This document shows positions 5,820 through 8,347 of a DNA stretch of 8,347 nt, piece after piece. Position 1 is the stretch's first letter, and every line of letters starts with the position of its first letter. The DNA lies in contig JAPTWR010000150.1 of NCBI GenBank assembly GCA_028065135.1, positions 1 to 8,347 on the forward strand, given 5' to 3'. The position numbers were made by a program, and so were the translations under genes. The stretch comes from Acidithiobacillus sp. (GTDB lineage Bacteria > Pseudomonadota > Gammaproteobacteria > Acidithiobacillales > Acidithiobacillaceae). The notes under the pieces are model-generated. The model saw only the letters and a list, made by a program, of their open reading frames with translations, was not told where the DNA came from and searched no databases.

Positions 5820-6531
5820 GATGAGCAGCCTCCTTTTGTGCCTTCACGTACTCGGCGAGGACTTCACCGGTTTTACCCCAAGATTTGGTCTTCGGACGGA
5901 ACACCGTATTCATACCCATTTTAGCCAACTGACCCAGGGGCATATGCTTGGCCAGACGCTTGCCGAATTCCACGATCCAAGCCTGCACCAGAGGCTGACC
6001 GGAACGTTTGAAGAACCCCACCATGACCTCAGTGTCTTCAATACGCCCAAACTGGATGCATTGATGCGTGAACTCTTCATCGAAATGTGTCGATGGCGTC
6101 TTAGGCGTCAAACCGTTATCTTCCATCCAATGCGCCGTCGCCTTCATCACCCCCTCAGGGCGGACATCCTTGGGGCAGATGTTCGTACATTTATTACATG
6201 AAACACACTGCCAGATGATATCCCTATCTTTCATCAACTCGGCTTTCAGGCCCAAACGAATCAGATAGATCCAGTAACGTGGATTAAAATCCACATTCTG
6301 CGCGTACATGGTGCAGGAATTGGTGCACGACCCGCACTGCCAGCAACGATGGACGTTCTCACCACCGCTGTAACTCTGGATGATTTCTTCGAAATGCTCT
6401 TCGTAGTCCGTCAGCGTACGCGGAGTAATCATGGTATTCCAGGAACCGGAAACATCCACCCCATCCACTACCAGATGATCATGCTGCAAAATTCGATCGG
6501 GATCGATCAGTGTTTTTTCATGAATAGCCAT
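5812..6531 (-). CDS. hdrC2: sHdr complex iron-sulfur subunit HdrC2
   Basis: 239 residues. Two ferredoxin-type [4Fe-4S] motifs are intact: C63-x2-C66-x2-C69-x3-C73 (CWQCGSCTNSC) and C109-x2-C112-x2-C115-x3-C119-P (CVSCNKCTNICP). It should carry electrons between HdrB2 and the flavoprotein HdrA. An N-terminal segment of about 55 residues and a C-terminal extension of about 110 residues flank the cluster domain; no membrane helix is seen, so the complex is expected in the cytoplasm. Start: an upstream ATG at 6543 has AGGG only one base away, while the ATG at 6531 (MAIHEK) has GGGAG at a spacing of five, so 6531 is chosen. The gene lies 24 bases after the hypothetical gene and overlaps hdrB2 by eight bases. 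Confidence 0.94.
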   Translation of the reverse strand: MAIHEKTLIDPDRILQHDHLVVDGVDVSGSWNTMITPRTLTDYEEHFEEIIQSYSGGENVHRCWQCGSCTNSCTMYAQNVDFNPRYWIYLIRLGLKAELMKDRDIIWQCVSCNKCTNICPKDVRPEGVMKATAHWMEDNGLTPKTPSTHFDEEFTHQCIQFGRIEDTEVMVGFFKRSGQPLVQAWIVEFGKRLAKHMPLGQLAKMGMNTVFRPKTKSWGKTGEVLAEYVKAQKEAAHHG

Positions 6532-6536
6532 AGCCA

Positions 6537-6541
6537 CTCCC
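6537..6541 (-). promoter_or_regulatory. Ribosome binding site deciding the hdrC2 start
   Basis: GGGAG on the minus strand, five bases before the ATG at 6531-6529. It overlaps the codons following the alternative ATG at 6543, which lacks properly spaced pairing. Confidence 0.7.
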
Positions 6542-6555
6542 ATACCCTAAATTCG

Positions 6556-7374
6556 TTAATGAATGTCGCCCCTCTTAATACGAGAGCCACCCATCCGCCG
6601 GTGTACTTCTACACCCAGCAATTTACGGATCTGCTCCGTAAAGTCCGTTTGACCACCAAAATCTGAACGCAAAAAACCTTCTGCCATAGCCCGCACATAT
6701 TGCGAGTACAAGTGAGCCAGAATGATGTCGACCACATAAGGCAGATCACGATACACTCCCAGCGCTGACAGCGCTTCCCGCATCCACTGACGCAAGCCCT
6801 CGAACATCTCCGGACTTTCGCCGAACGGGAAATGGGTCAGATAGTCGCCCCCACGGATGAACTCCCGTACCGCACCCGAAACCGTACCCTGGTCCCAGAC
6901 CCAGCGCGTCATCAGTGGATATCGTTCAGGATCGCTGAAGTGCAACACCTCGGCCCCCATATCCCTGATAACCCGTTTCGCCTTTCCCGTAGCAGGCAGT
7001 GCCTCTTCAAAACGGATGGTGCGCTGCCTCAGGTCGCCATGGCCGCTCAACAGATCACGCATCATCTCTCCTATCCGTGCGGCCCCCTGCTCCTGTATGA
7101 CCGGCCAGATTCTGCGCCTCACCGTAAACATCTGTTCAATGAGGTGTTCCATCTGCTCGTTCGTCAACGGCTGCTCGTCCTCCAGCAACAGTCGGCGAAA
7201 ACTCGCCGTCTTCTCTGTCAGACGGCTGACCAAATCAGCAAGCCCCTGCTGCCCGTCGAAGGCCTCTTCGATCTCATAAAAAGACCTGTTGAGCACCCCT
7301 TTGTCCAACTCAATGGGCAACGGAGCGGGAACGATATGCTCTTCGTTCCCGACGTAGTGGTTCTCAACTGGCAA
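6556..7374 (-). CDS. Conserved hypothetical protein of sHdr loci (the 'hyp'/orf2 gene), cysteine-free
   Basis: About 272 residues if started at TTG 7374. It sits at the place of the unnamed 'hyp' (orf2) gene found between hdrA and hdrC2 in sHdr loci. I recognise no domain. The protein looks soluble and largely helical, rich in charged residues (for example SRLTEKTASFRRLLLEDEQ and EQMEHLIEQMFTVRRR), with aromatic-rich stretches near the C-terminus (DYLTHFPFGESPEMF, VVDIILAHLYSQYVRAMAEGF). It has no cysteine at all and several histidines, so it cannot be an iron-sulfur or persulfide carrier; a structural, assembly or substrate-gating role is possible. The start is uncertain: no in-frame ATG exists after the hdrA stop. 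TTG 7374 (11-base overlap with hdrA), TTG 7320 and GTG 7296 are candidates; an ATG at 7443 would overlap hdrA by 80 bases. The stop is secure. Confidence 0.8.
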   Translation of the reverse strand: MPVENHYVGNEEHIVPAPLPIELDKGVLNRSFYEIEEAFDGQQGLADLVSRLTEKTASFRRLLLEDEQPLTNEQMEHLIEQMFTVRRRIWPVIQEQGAARIGEMMRDLLSGHGDLRQRTIRFEEALPATGKAKRVIRDMGAEVLHFSDPERYPLMTRWVWDQGTVSGAVREFIRGGDYLTHFPFGESPEMFEGLRQWMREALSALGVYRDLPYVVDIILAHLYSQYVRAMAEGFLRSDFGGQTDFTEQIRKLLGVEVHRRMGGSRIKRGDIH

Positions 7375-8347
7375 CTTGCTGTTGTCCGTAGAGATCCGCC
7401 ACCGCGCGCGAACCCGCCGCTTGCCCCTGTGCGATCGAGTCATCGATGGTTTCCGGGCCGGTGGCGGAACCACACACGTAAATACCCTTGCGGGTCGTGC
7501 CTTGATTGTTGGTATATTGCTCCGCACGATCAATAAATCCGTGCTTCTCAAGACCGATACCGAAAACTTTGGCGATTTCCGGATTCAACGCGTTGGGGTC
7601 CATGCCGATGGCATGCACGACAAGATCCATCGGAATGACGATCGGGCGCTTGACCAGGGTATCTTCGCCCTTGACCAGCAAACGGCCATCGGGAGATTTG
7701 GTCACCTCGGCGATACGAGCCTTGACGAACTTGGTCTTGTATTCTTCTTGGCTCTTCCAGTAGAACTTGTCTTCGTAGAGTCCGAAGGTACGAATATCCA
7801 TGTAGTAGATGAACACATCCGTGCTCGGTGAAATTTCCTTGATCTCCATGGCGAGGTTGGTGGAAACCGTGCAGCAGATCTTGGAGCACCATTCACGGCC
7901 AATCTGGCGGTCACGCGAGCCCACACACAAAAGAATGGCCACACGTTCCGGAACCCGGCCATCCGAAGGACAGCGAATCTGGCCAGAACTGACCATCTGC
8001 TCCATCTGGGTGGTCGTGAGTACGTCCTCGTAGGTACCGAAACCCCATTCGGGCTTGTTGATGGAGTCGAAATGGGTGAATCCGGTGCCCAGCACAATGG
8101 CACCCGCCTCCACCTTGTCGCCATTGCTCAGGGTGGCCGTGAAGTTGCCGGCCTCGCCCGCCAACTGTGTCACCTTGGTAGACTTGTGGATGCTGATGTT
8201 GCCGTTGCCTTCCACACGACTCACCATACGACCAATGGCGTCTTTGGCCCATTCGCCGGAGGGCACCAGCTTGGCGTAGCCCGAGATGATGGGGGCGCCA
8301 CCAAGTATGTCTTCCTTCTCGACAATGACCGCCTTCCTGCCCATCGA
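7364..8347 (-). CDS. hdrA: sHdr flavoprotein subunit HdrA, missing its N-terminus at the window edge
   Basis: At least 326 residues are visible; the frame is open to the right edge (a serine codon precedes the in-frame ATG at 8344), so about 20 residues with the GxGxxG FAD motif are probably outside. VIVEKEDILGG is the second strand and loop of the FAD domain. A cysteine block typical of HdrA follows: CVGSRD (C140 of the visible part), then WCSKICC (C153, C157, C158), and YYMDIRTFG. The C-terminal IYVCGSATGPETIDDSIAQG is the second flavin-binding segment. The protein is of the short sHdrA kind: neither the ferredoxin domains nor other extensions of methanogen HdrA follow. It should accept electrons from HdrC and pass them on through FAD. 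The stop TGA (7366-7364) may overlap the next gene. Confidence 0.93.
   Translation of the reverse strand, partial: SMGRKAVIVEKEDILGGAPIISGYAKLVPSGEWAKDAIGRMVSRVEGNGNISIHKSTKVTQLAGEAGNFTATLSNGDKVEAGAIVLGTGFTHFDSINKPEWGFGTYEDVLTTTQMEQMVSSGQIRCPSDGRVPERVAILLCVGSRDRQIGREWCSKICCTVSTNLAMEIKEISPSTDVFIYYMDIRTFGLYEDKFYWKSQEEYKTKFVKARIAEVTKSPDGRLLVKGEDTLVKRPIVIPMDLVVHAIGMDPNALNPEIAKVFGIGLEKHGFIDRAEQYTNNQGTTRKGIYVCGSATGPETIDDSIAQGQAAGSRAVADLYGQQQVAS

Noticed and set aside
5328..5924. 198-residue plus-strand open frame opposite hdrB2/hdrC2
   Set aside because: It mirrors conserved cysteine motifs of hdrB2 on the other strand, so selection there explains the openness.
6832..7536. 234-residue plus-strand open frame opposite the hypothetical gene and hdrA end
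   Set aside because: Antisense to two genes, no domain, no plausible operon context on that strand.
7375..7551. Upstream extension of the hypothetical gene, including ATG 7443
   Set aside because: It would overlap hdrA by 80 or more bases and adds an arginine-rich, unlikely N-terminus; the overlap is explained by hdrA coding.
4908..8347. Methanogen-type heterodisulfide reductase
   Set aside because: HdrA is the short form without the added ferredoxin domains, and the neighbours are lipoate and sulfur-relay genes, not methanogenesis genes.
1..8347. Insertion sequences, CRISPR arrays, tRNA or other RNA genes
   Set aside because: No repeated units, inverted-repeat-flanked transposase, or RNA-like segment was seen; genes fill the window almost completely.

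Overview
The window is one tightly packed, one-direction (minus strand) block of genes from a sulfur-oxidising bacterium. It reads from a gene cut by the right edge (8347) to a gene cut by the left edge (1). The order is heterodisulfide-reductase-like (sHdr) genes, then lipoate-binding proteins, then lipoate-assembly enzymes. This matches the sulfur-oxidation locus known from Acidithiobacillus and Hyphomicrobium. The moderately high GC, proteobacterial Shine-Dalgarno sites and gene order suggest an Acidithiobacillus-like organism. That placement is an inference; no phylogenetic marker is present.

Right part (about 8347-4908): the 3' end of hdrA (FAD flavoprotein), a cysteine-free conserved hypothetical gene, hdrC2 (two [4Fe-4S] motifs) and hdrB2 (two CCG domains). 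This is the A-hyp-C2-B2 half of the sHdr complex. hdrC1 and hdrB1 would be expected just outside the right edge. A strong Rho-independent terminator (4870-4897) follows hdrB2.

Middle part (4842-3507): two dissimilar GcvH-like lipoate-binding proteins (LbpA) flank a DsrE-family sulfur-relay protein. The first lbpA and dsrE overlap by ATGA.

Left part (3424-1), after a 10-bp hairpin: a radical SAM protein (LipS2-like), a lipoate-protein ligase with a fused accessory domain (sLpl(AB)-like), an FAD oxidoreductase of the geranylgeranyl-reductase family (LipT-like), and the first 32 codons of a further gene, probably the partner radical SAM protein LipS1.

How the genes work together, from the described sHdr/LbpA pathway: sLpl attaches octanoate or lipoate to the lysine of LbpA. 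LipS1 and LipS2 insert the sulfur atoms, probably with electrons from LipT. Lipoyl-LbpA then works with the cytoplasmic sHdr complex in oxidising sulfane sulfur delivered by DsrE/TusA-type carriers towards sulfite. The window therefore holds both the catalyst and the dedicated maturation line for its cofactor carrier. The system is described in broad terms already. The least understood parts are the cysteine-free hypothetical protein, the division of labour between the two LbpA proteins, and the transcription-termination signals inside the cluster. No RNA genes, mobile elements, CRISPR arrays or plus-strand genes are supported, and no gap between genes exceeds about 70 bases.
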